Of a stretch of DNA of 10,640 nt, positions 1-6,877 are shown one piece after another (position 1 is the first letter of the stretch; the number at the start of each line of letters is the position of its first letter). Source of the DNA: a gamma proteobacterium symbiont of Lucinoma myriamae (GTDB taxonomy: Bacteria > Pseudomonadota > Gammaproteobacteria > GRL18); assembly GCA_025655635.1 (NCBI GenBank), contig JAHXIM010000348.1, positions 1 through 10,640 of the forward strand, in the 5' to 3' direction. A program made the translations under genes and the position numbers. The notes beneath the pieces are model-generated. The model searched no databases. It was not told the origin of the DNA and saw only the letters and a list, made by a program, of their open reading frames with translations.

Positions 1-606
1 GTATGTTCGTTTCTGTCCCATTTTGACACCTCAATAATTGATAGTTATTATCTCTTATTAAAGTATCCAGTTCTATTAGACCACAACAGTATTAACAATG
101 CTCTTCTACAGTTATTATCGTTGTATAAAATGGAAACACACTTATTCTCAATTCAGGCCGATCAATATAATCTTTATGACTTTCTTGAAGAAATTATAAT
201 CAATAATACACTCATTAATGAAAAAAAAGATTTTTCCATTAACATGAAATGTGATGAAAGCATTGAATGGTTTTTTGATAAAGATTTAATTGCCACCATC
301 ATCAATAGTACTATCAATAATTCAACTCGCTATGCTAAGTCTCAGATTAATCTCAGTGCAGAAATAATTGATGATTATTTACAAATTTGTATTGAGGATG
401 ATGGTAAGGGCTTTCCAGAAAAAATGTTTGTCCAACCGGATTCATTGGAAACAGCAATTAATATGAAGTCAGGCAGTACCGGCTTAGGTCTCTATTTTGC
501 AGAGAAAATAGCTAATATCCATCATAATGGAGAAAAAAGAGGTTTTACAGTCATTGATAATAAATCACAACTGGGTGGCGGGCAATTTAAGCTGCTCTTA
601 CCATAA
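1..606 (+). CDS. Sensor histidine kinase-like ATPase, C-terminal part (5' end outside window)
   Basis: The frame is open from base 1 to the TAA at 604-606, giving 201 visible residues; the TTG at 121 is an internal codon, not a convincing start, because the upstream sequence continues a plausible helical region. Seen: a HATPase_c fold with an N-box-like stretch (visible residues about 100-112, INSTINNSTRYA), a G1 box (EDDGKGF, about 132-138) and a G2 box (GSTGLGLYFA, about 158-167), ending in GGGQFKLLLP. These bind ATP-Mg in GHKL-family kinases. Upstream is a helical stretch with one histidine (visible residue 7, LSHFDTS) where a DHp phosphoacceptor would be expected, but it does not match a standard H-box. 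The sensor part and any response regulator lie outside the window. It converges on rplI across a shared terminator. It could be a true kinase or a kinase-like ATPase partner of a response regulator. Confidence 0.85.
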   Translation, partial: VCSFLSHFDTSIIDSYYLLLKYPVLLDHNSINNALLQLLSLYKMETHLFSIQADQYNLYDFLEEIIINNTLINEKKDFSINMKCDESIEWFFDKDLIATIINSTINNSTRYAKSQINLSAEIIDDYLQICIEDDGKGFPEKMFVQPDSLETAINMKSGSTGLGLYFAEKIANIHHNGEKRGFTVIDNKSQLGGGQFKLLLP

Positions 607-633
607 GCTTACTTTTTAAAAACAGACAGACAT

Positions 634-673
634 AAAAAAAGGCTGCATCTGAATACAGGTGCAGCCTTTTTTT
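634..673. terminator. Bidirectional rho-independent terminator
   Basis: The inverted repeat GGCTGCA (641-647) / TGCAGCC (660-666) has a possible inner CTG/CAG pairing and is flanked by seven A on the left and seven T on the right, so it yields a hairpin plus U-tract on both strands. It sits between two convergent genes (kinase on plus, rplI on minus) and can end both transcripts. Confidence 0.93.
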
Positions 674-706
674 ATTAGAACATTGTTTTAGATTAACTAA
701 ACTGAT

Positions 707-1153
707 TTACTCAGCTTCAACAATGATCTTAACAGTTACATTAACATCAGTATGCAGATGAATGATAATATCATATTCACCCAACTCACGAATTGCACCT
801 TCTGGCATACGAACTTCACGTTTTTCAACGTTAGCGCCTGCAGCAGTTAATGCTTCAGCAATATCACCATTGGTAACAGAACCGAACATACGGCCTTCTT
901 CACCGGCTTTACGAATAATAACGACTTCTTTATCGTTAAGCTCTTCAGCACGTGCAGTAGCAGCACCTAATGATTCAGCAGCGGCAGCTTCAAGCTCTGC
1001 ACGACGACCTTCAAACATTTTAATGTTTGCTTCAGTTGCTGGTAAAGCCTTACCTTGTGGGATTAGGAAGTTACGACCAAAGCCTGCTTTGACAGAAACC
1101 TGATCGCCTAACTGACCCAGCTTATTTATTTTTTCTAATAGAATAACGTTCAT
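707..1153 (-). CDS. rplI: 50S ribosomal protein L9
   Basis: A structural protein of the large ribosomal subunit that binds 23S rRNA near the base of the L1 stalk. At 148 residues it has the family's usual length. The N-terminal domain is classical (MNVILLEKINKLG, then GFGRNFLIPQGKA at about 24-36), followed by a long Ala/Glu-rich connecting helix (about 45-78) and the C-terminal domain with the GRMFGSVT motif (about 87-94). The ATG at 1151-1153 is preceded by an AGAGAGAG purine stretch as ribosome binding site. It is the last gene of the rpsF-rpsR-rplI operon and ends at the terminator at 634-673. dnaB, often next to rplI in related bacteria, is not here. An unusually long 185-base spacer with repeated hairpins separates it from rpsR. 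Confidence 0.98.
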   Translation of the reverse strand: MNVILLEKINKLGQLGDQVSVKAGFGRNFLIPQGKALPATEANIKMFEGRRAELEAAAAESLGAATARAEELNDKEVVIIRKAGEEGRMFGSVTNGDIAEALTAAGANVEKREVRMPEGAIRELGEYDIIIHLHTDVNVTVKIIVEAE

Positions 1154-1177
1154 GTGAACTCTCTCTAAATTAAATTA

Positions 1178-1262
1178 GATAAGGCAGAGTTGATGTTATT
1201 TCTTACTCTACCTTATCCTGCGTTAGGCAGAGTTGATGTTATTTCTACTCTACCTTATCCTG
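1178..1262 (-). repeat. Two tandem hairpin-forming direct repeats in the rpsR-rplI spacer
   Basis: Two copies of a 38-39-base unit (1182-1220 and 1225-1262) differ only by one extra T in the first copy. Each unit is itself an inverted repeat: AAGGCAGAGT near one end faces ACTCTACCTT near the other. For copy one the arms extend to 13 bases (1178-1190 and 1205-1217). In the operon-sense (minus) RNA the only non-Watson-Crick pair is G-U, whereas the plus-strand RNA has a C-A mismatch, so the stem is better in the mRNA. No U-tract follows either hairpin, so they are not typical terminators. They may act as mRNA processing or stability elements; that role is inferred. Confidence 0.8.
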
Positions 1263-1278
1263 AACTATCTTCAAGTCA

Positions 1279-1317
1279 CACTATTTTAACTATTGTTTAA
1301 AAGAGGTTAAAATAGTG
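1279..1317. repeat. Perfect 12-bp inverted repeat after rpsR
   Basis: CACTATTTTAAC (1279-1290) and GTTAAAATAGTG (1306-1317) are perfect inverted copies with a 15-base loop. It lies 22 bases after the rpsR stop. The stem is AT-rich and the minus-strand transcript has no U-tract after it, so it is at best a weak attenuator or an mRNA 3'-end stabiliser for rpsR. Confidence 0.7.
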
Positions 1318-1338
1318 ATTTCAAACGAGTACTTCGTT

Positions 1339-1566
1339 TTAATCGTGACTATCTGTATATGGAAGTAAAGCCAGGTAACGAGCACGTTTAATTGCTGTTG
1401 ACAGCTGGCGCTGGTATTTGGCGCTTGTACCGGTGATGCGACTTGGTACAATTTTACCGTTTTCCATGACATAATTCTTTAGGGTTGCCAGATCTTTATA
1501 ATCGATCTCAGTAATACCTTCAGCAGTAAAACGACAGTATTTTCTACGACGGAAATAGCGTGACAT
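1339..1566 (-). CDS. rpsR: 30S ribosomal protein S18
   Basis: A small-subunit protein that pairs with S6 and binds the central domain of 16S rRNA. At 75 residues it is the normal length. Seen: the basic N-terminus MSRYFRRRKYCRF, the IDYKDLATLKNYV segment (about 21-33), the GKIVPSRITGTSAKYQRQL core (about 37-55) and the C-terminal AIKRARYLALLPY (about 58-70). All are hallmarks of bacterial S18. The ATG at 1564-1566 follows an AAAGG ribosome binding site eight bases upstream. It lies 49 bases after rpsF. priB, which sits between rpsF and rpsR in E. coli, is absent. The long structured spacer after it separates it from rplI. Confidence 0.98.
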   Translation of the reverse strand: MSRYFRRRKYCRFTAEGITEIDYKDLATLKNYVMENGKIVPSRITGTSAKYQRQLSTAIKRARYLALLPYTDSHD

Positions 1567-1615
1567 TTTTTTTACCTTTATTTTTTAATCTCTATTTAAA
1601 TTCAATGAAGTGCTA

Positions 1616-2011
1616 TTATTCAGCAGCAGCTTCAACAGGTGCACTCTCTTTTTTCTCTGCAGAGTGACTTGGTTTTTCAGCCGATGACTCTTCTTTCTCT
1701 TTAACCAGAGGAGAAGCATCAGTATAAGGGCCTTTCATAGAGATGATCAGATTACGAAGAACCGCATCGTTGAAACGGAAAGCAGGAGTTAATTCGTCAA
1801 TGCTTGCTGGATCACACTCAACATTCATTAATACATAATGTGCTTTGTGGATTTTGTTGATTGGATAAGCCAGTTGACGACGGCCCCAATCTTCCAGACG
1901 ATGGACTGTACCATTGTTTGTTTCAACAGTGGCACGGTAGCGTTCTATCATAGCAGGTACTTGTTCACTCTGATCTGGGTGGACAAGAAATACAATTTCA
2001 TAGTGTCTCAT
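1616..2011 (-). CDS. rpsF: 30S ribosomal protein S6
   Basis: A small-subunit protein that forms a dimer with S18 on 16S rRNA and is the first gene of the operon. At 131 residues it matches proteobacterial S6. Seen: the N-terminal strand MRHYEIVFLVHPDQSEQ, the GRRQLAYPINK loop (about 43-53), the strand HYVLMNVE and the FRFNDAVLRNLI segment (about 78-89). The last 26 or so residues are a charged, low-complexity tail (Glu, Lys, Ser, Ala) ending in AAAE, comparable to the flexible acidic tail of enterobacterial S6 that RimK can extend with glutamate. That modification is only a possibility here. The ATG is preceded by AAGGA (2020-2024) at eight-base spacing. The leader carries structure that may mediate S6:S18 feedback. 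Confidence 0.98.
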   Translation of the reverse strand: MRHYEIVFLVHPDQSEQVPAMIERYRATVETNNGTVHRLEDWGRRQLAYPINKIHKAHYVLMNVECDPASIDELTPAFRFNDAVLRNLIISMKGPYTDASPLVKEKEESSAEKPSHSAEKKESAPVEAAAE

Positions 2012-2019
2012 TTAGACAA

Positions 2020-2144
2020 TCCTTACGGGTAATTAGCCTTTAAAGAGTGGTTAATCAGCTTTCTGCAAAGTCTATTGAACCATTTACAGTTTGCAAGATA
2101 CAGCCAGAAAGCAAGGAATTGACAAGCCATCTGGCTGTCAAAGG
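2020..2144 (-). promoter_or_regulatory. Structured 5' leader of rpsF, candidate S6:S18 autoregulatory region
   Basis: From the predicted start near 2144 the leader is about 130 bases. It opens with a near-perfect hairpin, TTGAC(A)AGCCA / TGGCTGTCAA (2119-2142, one bulged base). Next come an 8-bp arm, GCTTTCTG (2058-2065) / CAGAAAGC (2105-2112), and a nested 6-bp TGCAAA/TTTGCA pair. Directly at the ribosome binding site the mRNA reads ACCCGUAAGG (2021-2030), so a CCG overlaps the Shine-Dalgarno. Leaders of rpsF in many bacteria are bound by the S6:S18 complex through a bulged CCG. I infer, but cannot prove, that this is such a site. Confidence 0.4.
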
Positions 2145-2150
2145 TGCGGT

Positions 2151-2179
2151 ATTATATTATTTTTTAAACAGAAGTACAA
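2151..2179 (-). promoter_or_regulatory. Sigma-70 promoter of the rpsF-rpsR-rplI operon
   Basis: On the minus strand the -35 TTGTAC (2174-2179) and a consensus -10 TATAAT (2151-2156) are separated by 17 bases. The stretch between -10 and the probable start is ACCGCACC, a GC-rich discriminator of the kind seen in growth-rate and ppGpp-controlled ribosomal promoters. The region upstream of -35 is T-rich and could act as an UP element. Confidence 0.7.
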
Positions 2180-2180
2180 T

Positions 2181-2471
2181 CTAAAAATCAGAACAAACAA
2201 ACATTTATCCATTCTACAGCCATATTCAATATAATTGATTGCTCATAGCACATAATTCACGACTGCTATTTATGAGCTTATTACACGATATTCTATTGTT
2301 TCAGGTACGTTTGAGTATTGTTTTTGCAGGCATATTGCGACCTCCTGTTGTTAGTAGAATATATCCACTATATCATGGGAAGTCACTTAATTTTATTAAT
2401 GCCTTAGCTCAACCTCATTAACCTGTAAAAATTCTTTTAAACTGAAGGATTTTATCATCCAGCGAAGTGCT
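2181..2471. other. Spacer between the anchor gene and the rpsF promoter, no gene seen
   Basis: AT-rich spacer of about 290 bases. The only open frame (2239-2421, plus, TTG start) lacks a clear ribosome binding site or recognisable protein pattern. An AT-rich imperfect inverted repeat (2427-2453) just after the anchor gene might weakly stop the nitrate transcript. Confidence 0.6.
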
Positions 2472-4343
2472 TTAAATGGTTTCAATTAATTCATTGATAT
2501 TAAATGCATGATGTTTCTCATAGACCACTCCCATCTGAGGCATATCGGCCAGACCTGTTTCACGGGCATGTTCAACAAAGCCTTTATTTCTCCAGAAAAA
2601 ACCTCCCGGCATGGTGGTTGGGATCACAACAACATAAAATAATGCTCTGCCTATAATTGCTGAGATAAGAGATGTACCGGCTAAAATAAGATAAGCCCAT
2701 AGTGATTGATGCTCTGTCACTAACAGACTCAGGCTAATGATTAATGACAGTACCAGTAAACTATTTCTTAAACCATAAGCATAGCCATAAGTTGTGGTTT
2801 GTTCATAAAAAGAAGCTGCACCCTCGCTTTTAGCTGATTTAAGACTTTGACGGTGATACCATAAACCGGCCATTTCAATTACTAAACCAATACTGATAGT
2901 GAATAATAAAAGAGTGTTCAACTGTTGAGGCATCTCGCCCGCTGACGTATTAAACACTGCAATAAAGAGAGAACCCAATACTAAACCAGTCCCTGCAAAA
3001 GAGCTTGCTGTATTAATATGATTCCAGAAAGGACGGGCTTCTATTCGATAGAGCATATACATAAAGTAACCGCCAATCATCAGTCCAGCAAGGGCTATAA
3101 GGCCAGCAATCAATTGTAATACCTTAAAAAATGAATGTTCAAAAAAAGCACATAGCGTAAATAATACTAAACCAGCAAAAAACAAACTCACACCAGCAAT
3201 TTCCCGGCTCACCGGAGAGTAGCGCAGATTATAAAATCCTCGGTAAAAACGATGCGGTTTTCCTAAATGCATATTTAGTTTATAGAGTCCTGTGGTGATT
3301 AAGCCCACCAATATAACCAAGCCTGGTAAATAAGCAGGACTTGATGACAGGCTGTCTAATTCAAACCTTGAGTCACTGATAAAAGAACCTGCAAATAGCC
3401 ATAGAAATGCACCCATAACTAATTGAGCACTCATAGTGAAAGCAATATGAGCATTTTCATGAGAGGTCAATAGTTTCTTTAAATTCCATTGGCGTGTAAA
3501 ACCCTGCTTGGGATCAAGCTCTGGTATAAAAGGACTTTCTTCATACGTCGTCGATGGCTCATCACTGCGATGGTATTTAATCGCTGTTTGATCCACTCGT
3601 GTCATTTCTCTTTGAGTGGTACGGGTTTGTTGAAAACGTATATTAGGATGCGTAATATCAGTTCTTGGAAAACCGGGAATATCAACTTTGGCCTGGCTGC
3701 GATTGTCCGGAATATCTTCTATTACACCAAAATCCAGCGCATTACCCAGACAGGCAGAAGTACAGGCGGGTTTTAAGCCCACTTCTAATCGATCAACACA
3801 CATATTACACTTGGTCACTTGTCCTTTCTCAGGATCAAGCTGTGGTGCATTATAGGGGCAAACCCAGGTACAATAACCACAGCCAAAACAAATATCAGGA
3901 TCTTGTAAAACCGCACCATATTCTGCAAATTTAGTATAAGCACGGGTAGGACAGCCTTTTAAGCATACCGGATCATCACAATGATTACAGGCCATGGATA
4001 TATTCAGGCGCTGATAGGCAGGATAAGTGCCCCCCTCAACAAAACCGACAGAACGAAAAGCAATATGGGCAGGATTATCATTTTTCTCGCTACAGGCCGC
4101 TTCACAGGCATGACAGGCAATACAATTATCCGCATTAAAATAAAAGCCATGTTGTTTATAACGATCGGGATTATCACCAATCTCACTATCATGATTGATA
4201 TTAAGAGATTGCTCTCTCAATGGATTATCGCTTTGTACTGTTTCTATCGGCGTACCATAACGATTAACAGAAGTACTATCACCCTCAGTGACTCTACTCT
4301 TTAGTACGGCATAATCCGGTTCATTATCTCTTCGTGCAAACAT
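2472..4343 (-). CDS. Fused DmsB/DmsC-like protein: four-cluster ferredoxin domain plus quinol-oxidising membrane anchor
   Basis: A 623-residue fusion of two subunits that are separate in DMSO reductase. Residues 1-66 are a hydrophilic extension. Residues 67 to about 245 are DmsB-like with all 16 cysteines of four [4Fe-4S] clusters: C74-C77-C80-C84, C119-C122-C127-C131, C152-C155-C158-C162 and C179-C182-C194-C198. A polar linker follows to about 298. Residues 300-575 are DmsC-like with eight predicted membrane helices (about 303-323, 337-354, 383-401, 408-430, 446-465, 474-495, 527-543, 549-573) and the conserved HLGKPHRFYRGFYNLR loop after helix 2. Lys/Arg cluster in loops 2-3, 4-5, 6-7 and the C-tail, so both termini should be cytoplasmic. 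It starts 52 bases after nasA and is inferred to pass electrons from quinol to NasA. There is no Tat signal. A weak GGAA precedes the ATG. Confidence 0.9.
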   Translation of the reverse strand: MFARRDNEPDYAVLKSRVTEGDSTSVNRYGTPIETVQSDNPLREQSLNINHDSEIGDNPDRYKQHGFYFNADNCIACHACEAACSEKNDNPAHIAFRSVGFVEGGTYPAYQRLNISMACNHCDDPVCLKGCPTRAYTKFAEYGAVLQDPDICFGCGYCTWVCPYNAPQLDPEKGQVTKCNMCVDRLEVGLKPACTSACLGNALDFGVIEDIPDNRSQAKVDIPGFPRTDITHPNIRFQQTRTTQREMTRVDQTAIKYHRSDEPSTTYEESPFIPELDPKQGFTRQWNLKKLLTSHENAHIAFTMSAQLVMGAFLWLFAGSFISDSRFELDSLSSSPAYLPGLVILVGLITTGLYKLNMHLGKPHRFYRGFYNLRYSPVSREIAGVSLFFAGLVLFTLCAFFEHSFFKVLQLIAGLIALAGLMIGGYFMYMLYRIEARPFWNHINTASSFAGTGLVLGSLFIAVFNTSAGEMPQQLNTLLLFTISIGLVIEMAGLWYHRQSLKSAKSEGAASFYEQTTTYGYAYGLRNSLLVLSLIISLSLLVTEHQSLWAYLILAGTSLISAIIGRALFYVVVIPTTMPGGFFWRNKGFVEHARETGLADMPQMGVVYEKHHAFNINELIETI

Positions 4344-4395
4344 TGTTTTATTCCATCATTTATAAGGGAGCTATAAGGTATTATTTTGAAATAGC

Positions 4396-6600
4396 TTAAA
4401 AATTACGCATTTCCATACTCAATTGTGCCGCCGCTTGCTGATCTTCAAGACGCTCTATACGCACAGCCGACTGCTTGTATGCCGGTTGTCTCGAATGTGG
4501 ATCAAGTAAACCTAAAGTTAAGCGATTGGCGCAATCGTGAAAATGAAATGGTAAAAAAACCATATTTTTAGGTACACGATGTGTTGGCGTTGCCATAACC
4601 ACGGCATCTGAACGTCGTGACACAAGACGCACATACTCTCCTCGCTTTATCCCCAGTTCTAATGCTAAATCCGGATTGATTTCTATAAAGGGAATGGGAC
4701 TGTATTTATTATTATTACCAATTTTTCCCGTTTTAGTACGTCCATGCCAATGCTCAATTAATCTTCCTGTATTGAGCCAGATAGGAAATTTCTCATCAGG
4801 CACTTCATTATTATCAATAAAGGGTAGCGGAATTAATTTGGCTTTACCATCTGCATATCTAAACGTTGCTGTCTCGGTATATAAACGTTTACCTCCTGCC
4901 GGAGGTGCTTCACCTGCTGCAGCCTGTTGTTCTGTATAAGGCCATTGAATCCCCCTGTTTTTTTCCAGTAAAGCATGACTCATACCAGAAATATCAGCCA
5001 GACGTCCTTTTGAAATACTGCCCATTTCCAGAAAAATATCTGCTGATTTATCAGGGAAGTTAACCTTATTATCTTTATTGAAACGCTTTGCCATTTGATT
5101 AAAAATCCATAAATCAGGCTTGGCTTCTCCCGGTGGCGGTATGATCGCATTGATTAAATTAATACGCCGCTCAGTATTGGTCATCACTCCTTCTTTTTCT
5201 GCCCAGGTGCCTGCTGGAAGATACACATGAGCATATTGATTACTTTCTGAATCTTCATAACAATCCTGCACCACACAAAATTCAAGTTTCTGCATGGCTC
5301 TTCTGACCCGCTCAGAATTGGGTAATGAACTCAAAGGATTCGTTGCAATAAGCCATAAGCCCTTAATATGCCCGGCTTCAATGGCATGATAAATATCTGT
5401 CTGAAACATGCCGCGTTTTTTAGGCAAAAATTCTTCATCAATATTCCAGAACTTGGCAATATCTTTTCTATCCTGCTCATTCTCCAGCAAGCGATGATTC
5501 GGTAAACCAGAACAGGAGGACCATTCTCTGGTCCCCATCGCATTACACTGCCCGGTAATGGATAAACTGGTACCACCCGGCTTACCAATATTACCGGTAA
5601 TTAAGGCGAGGTTATTGATCCCCACTACGCCATCAGAGCCATGAGTGGATTGATTAATTCCCATAGTCCAGATAGACATGGCAGCACCTGCACCGGCATA
5701 AAGGCGTGCGACACTGCGTATAGTATCTTCATCAATACCACAAATTTTGGCTGCTGTTATTGGATCATATTTCTCGACCTCAGCCATTAACTCATCAAGA
5801 CCGTTAGTATTGGCTTTGATATAGTCACTATCATGAAGATTTTCTTTAAAAATGACATGCATTAAGGCATTTTGCAACACCACATCCGTACCCGGTGTGA
5901 TGGGTAAATGAATATCGGCATTTTGCGCCAGCATAGTGACACGCGGATCAACGACAATGAGTGGAAAGTGTCGTTTTTCCTGAGCTTCTTTAAAACGCCA
6001 GTAGATAATAGGATGCTGCTCCGGCAGATTCGAACCCCAGGCAATTAAACAATCCGTATGTTCGAAGTCTTCATAGCAACCGGGAGGACCATCTGAACCA
6101 AAAGATCGTTTATAACCGGAAACAGCAGAGGCCATACACAGCGTGGTGTTACCATCATAGTTATTGGTACCGATTAGTCCTCTGGTTAATTTACCCAGCG
6201 TATAAAACTCTTCGGTAAGCATTTGTCCCGTAGAAATGACTGCAAAGGAATCACGTCCATATTTCTCCTGAACCGTTTTTATGCCGTCATAAACTTTATC
6301 TAAAGCACTATCCCAAGACGTTTTTTCCCAGGACTGATGCCAGTTATCACGCTGTAATGGGGTTAAACTCCGACCCGCAGAAGTAAATAATTCATGCTCA
6401 AAAATGCCTTTAAGACAAAGTTTACCTCGATTAACATCGGCATCTGCAACCCCTCGTGAAGAGACGGCTTTGCCTTCATCATTAAAACCAACTTCAATTG
6501 AGCATCCGGTTGAACAATAGCCGCAGGTTGCATATTTCCACTCGACAATTTTTTTGTCAGCAATTTTTATGGGATTTTTTTTATTACGACCGAATAACAT
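4396..6600 (-). CDS. nasA: Assimilatory nitrate reductase, molybdopterin catalytic subunit (NasA/NarB type)
   Basis: Reduces nitrate to nitrite in the cytoplasm. Of 734 residues, the N-terminus carries the [4Fe-4S] motif C26-C29-C33-C62 with the conserved Lys64 of CLKG. C155 in NTTLCMASAV is the expected molybdenum ligand of the Nap/Nas branch (Asp in Nar, Ser in Dms). The following GSDGPPGCYEDFE (168-180) is typical of Nas. The C-terminal molybdopterin-binding domain starts about 606 (IWLNTGRLIEHWH) and includes FLPFHF. Length is like cyanobacterial NarB and shorter than Klebsiella NasA, because the C-terminal [2Fe-2S] BFD-like domain is missing, so it needs an outside electron donor. There is no twin-arginine signal. 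AAGGA sits seven bases before the ATG. The DmsBC-like fusion directly downstream is the probable donor; nirBD upstream consumes the nitrite. Confidence 0.95.
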   Translation of the reverse strand: MLFGRNKKNPIKIADKKIVEWKYATCGYCSTGCSIEVGFNDEGKAVSSRGVADADVNRGKLCLKGIFEHELFTSAGRSLTPLQRDNWHQSWEKTSWDSALDKVYDGIKTVQEKYGRDSFAVISTGQMLTEEFYTLGKLTRGLIGTNNYDGNTTLCMASAVSGYKRSFGSDGPPGCYEDFEHTDCLIAWGSNLPEQHPIIYWRFKEAQEKRHFPLIVVDPRVTMLAQNADIHLPITPGTDVVLQNALMHVIFKENLHDSDYIKANTNGLDELMAEVEKYDPITAAKICGIDEDTIRSVARLYAGAGAAMSIWTMGINQSTHGSDGVVGINNLALITGNIGKPGGTSLSITGQCNAMGTREWSSCSGLPNHRLLENEQDRKDIAKFWNIDEEFLPKKRGMFQTDIYHAIEAGHIKGLWLIATNPLSSLPNSERVRRAMQKLEFCVVQDCYEDSESNQYAHVYLPAGTWAEKEGVMTNTERRINLINAIIPPPGEAKPDLWIFNQMAKRFNKDNKVNFPDKSADIFLEMGSISKGRLADISGMSHALLEKNRGIQWPYTEQQAAAGEAPPAGGKRLYTETATFRYADGKAKLIPLPFIDNNEVPDEKFPIWLNTGRLIEHWHGRTKTGKIGNNNKYSPIPFIEINPDLALELGIKRGEYVRLVSRRSDAVVMATPTHRVPKNMVFLPFHFHDCANRLTLGLLDPHSRQPAYKQSAVRIERLEDQQAAAQLSMEMRNF

Positions 6601-6672
6601 TTATGAATCCTTAATGTTTGTTTTTAGCATTTATGAAGTTGAAGGTTCTTTTAAAAATGGGATAATTAAACC

Positions 6673-6851
6673 GTGCTAAGATATACTGATTAGCCTGCGT
6701 GGGGACGTTTTCCTTTATAAAAAAAGAATCGTCCATGTAACGCTTAGCCTCGACATCCTCGACAACTGCTCCTGCGTTGTTTTACTTACATGCATCCATG
6801 TGCTAGATGTCTCGACAAACCCCACCCAGGCTAATCAGTATACCTTATCAC
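6673..6851. mobile_element. MITE-like palindromic element with ~32-bp terminal inverted repeats
   Basis: The arms 6673-6704 and 6820-6851 are inverted copies, 29 of 32 positions identical, sharing TATACTGATTAGCCTG and GTGGGG. The 115 bases between them carry nested inverted repeats (CATGTAA 6734-6740 / TTACATG 6786-6792; AACGC 6739-6743 / GCGTT 6774-6778; GACATC 6752-6757 / GATGTC 6806-6811) and repeated CCTCGACA words (6748-6765). There is no open frame of note. Size, long terminal repeats, non-coding content and intergenic position fit a non-autonomous, MITE-like element. I see no clear target-site duplication. It lies between nirD and nasA, 72 bases before the nasA start, so it may also affect transcription there. 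Confidence 0.6.
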
Positions 6852-6877
6852 TCACATTGTACTTTATTTGTTCCAGT

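Noticed and set aside
762..1103. 113-residue frame opposite rplI
   Set aside because: Lies fully antisense to a certain ribosomal protein gene; low-complexity Ser/Ala sequence typical of a shadow frame.
1178..1317. CRISPR-like array between rpsR and rplI
   Set aside because: Only two repeat copies with a five-base gap; no spacers of regular length and no cas genes.
2239..2421. 60-residue plus-strand open frame in the spacer before the rpsF promoter
   Set aside because: TTG start, no ribosome binding site, no recognisable motif; composition looks like random AT-rich spacer.
2427..2453. Terminator for the nitrate cluster downstream of the anchor gene
   Set aside because: The inverted repeat AAAATTCTT/AAGGATTTT is weak, contains a C-A mismatch in the minus-strand RNA and has only a short U-run, so it is not called as a terminator.
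4396..6600. Periplasmic nitrate reductase NapA or DMSO reductase DmsA as identity of the catalytic subunit
   Set aside because: There is no Tat signal, the molybdenum ligand is Cys not Ser, the signature segments match Nas/NarB, and the neighbours are nirBD rather than napBC.
6655..6685. Sigma-54 promoter for nasA (GCACGG on the minus strand at the edge of the palindrome)
   Set aside because: The GG of the -24 element and the GC of the -12 element are not present at the required spacing, and no NtrC-like site is seen in this spacer.
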